15,542 nucleotides of DNA. It comes from Curvibacter sp. GTDB lineage: Bacteria > Pseudomonadota > Gammaproteobacteria > Burkholderiales > Burkholderiaceae_C. The notes under the pieces were generated by a model. It made no database searches, was not told the origin of the DNA, and saw nothing but the letters and a program-made list of their open reading frames with translations. Shown here piece after piece: positions 15,075-15,542 of this stretch (positions within the stretch are counted from its first letter, which is position 1; each line of letters starts with the position of its first letter). The DNA lies in NCBI GenBank assembly GCA_003500955.1, contig DNQP01000144.1, positions 1,526 through 17,067 of the forward strand. The letters run 5' to 3'. Position numbers and translations under genes: made by a program.

Positions 15075-15542
15075 AGGTCAAACTCCTGTCCTGCCTGCAA
15101 CCAGCGGATGTCGTGCTGGCGCCGGTTGCCCGACGGCCCGCATGCACCCAGCGCCCGAATCTCGGACATGATCAGCTCGGTCTCGGCCGGTTTGGTGTGC
15201 GTGATGTAGATCGGATAATTGCTGCCCGGCGCGATACCGTCAAGCTCAGCGGCCAGCACCTCGGGTGAAAGATGCTGACTGGTCTGCGCCAGCTGACTTT
15301 CACGACTGCTGAAAGCGGTTTCAATCACCAGCATGCTCACATTCAGCTGGTTGACGCGTTGCCAGAAAGCAGGGTTCGGCCCGGTGTCGCCACTGAAGAC
15401 CCAGCAGGCCTGTCGGGTCATGACGGCGTAGCCGACGGCGGGCACCGTATGCACCGCCGGCAGGACCTCGATATGCCGGTCGCCGATCTGCAGCAGCTCT
15501 CCGGCCTCGATCGGCACAAAACGCAGGAACGGCGCTGCGACC
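15071..15542 (-). CDS. MBL-fold metallohydrolase resembling class II cyclic-nucleotide phosphodiesterases (partial, 5' end outside window)
   Basis: The last 156 residues are visible and the frame is open to the window edge, so the N-terminal HxHxDH zinc motif lies outside. Seen: PFLRFVPIEAGE (4-15), HTVPAVGYAV with H31, VFSGDTGPNPAFW with metal-ligand-type D52, LVIETAF (71-77), QTSQHLSPEVLAAEL (86-100) and YITHTKP with H115. The HTVPAVGY, SGDTGPN and THxKP order fits the class II cyclic-nucleotide phosphodiesterase branch of the metallo-beta-lactamase superfamily (PF02112-like), as recalled. The substrate is unproven. A GTG at 15517 could look like a start, but PFLRF before it belongs to the family, so it is not the true start. 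It overlaps the GAF-ATPase start by 4 bases, implying a shared transcript and coupled translation. Confidence 0.8.
   Translation of the reverse strand, partial: VAAPFLRFVPIEAGELLQIGDRHIEVLPAVHTVPAVGYAVMTRQACWVFSGDTGPNPAFWQRVNQLNVSMLVIETAFSSRESQLAQTSQHLSPEVLAAELDGIAPGSNYPIYITHTKPAETELIMSEIRALGACGPSGNRRQHDIRWLQAGQEFDL

Noticed and set aside
15071..15517. MBL protein starting at GTG 15517 as a complete short protein
   Set aside because: The frame continues upstream with family-like PFLRF and the HxHxDH zinc motif would be absent; the gene is cut by the window edge.

Overview
The window looks like chromosomal DNA from a GC-rich betaproteobacterium of the order Burkholderiales, most likely family Comamonadaceae. 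The basis is the high GC of most genes, a stand-alone heptose-1-P adenylyltransferase, the DUF3717/DUF1289 protein, the TfpX/TfpZ pilin accessory protein, the PglL-type ligase beside a type IV pilin, and a hairpin-rich intergenic sequence of a kind I recall as common in Comamonadaceae. No phage, transposon, CRISPR, tRNA or rRNA was found.

Left part (1-5950), mostly housekeeping: partial rfaE2 (-), an HD-GYP-like protein whose catalytic motifs are degraded (+), a ferritin-like diiron protein and a YibF-like glutathione S-transferase (both -), then purB and yaeQ (+) separated by the hairpin-rich intergenic sequence, and a small four-cysteine DUF3717/DUF1289 protein (-).

Middle (5950-7381): a yybP-ykoY (manganese) riboswitch leader precedes a TerC-family membrane protein. 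The 3' strand of its P1 helix can instead form a downstream hairpin, which is a plausible expression platform. A small four-helix membrane protein (PF04020) follows.

Right part (7349-15542), a type IV pilus and envelope region read mainly leftwards. From right to left: a partial MBL-fold protein resembling class II cyclic-nucleotide phosphodiesterases; a GAF-domain PilB/GspE-type ATPase overlapping it by 4 bases; a sigma-54 promoter driving the pilin gene pilA; a perfect intrinsic terminator after pilA that lies inside the 5' end of the pglL frame; the PglL-type pilin glycosylation ligase, which carries a G8 tract; moaC on the opposite strand; then tfpZ and bepA with overlapping stop and TTG start codons. 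The pglL segment (about 10.2-12.0 kb) is visibly lower in GC than its surroundings.

Best leads: (1) a possible cyclic-nucleotide control module made of the phosphodiesterase-like protein and the GAF-ATPase, whose GAF keeps most of the NKxnFx3DE signature; (2) the terminator, odd start and G8 tract, which together could make pilin glycosylation low-level or variable; (3) the explicit alternative pairing in the Mn riboswitch; (4) the catalytically dead-looking HD-GYP protein.
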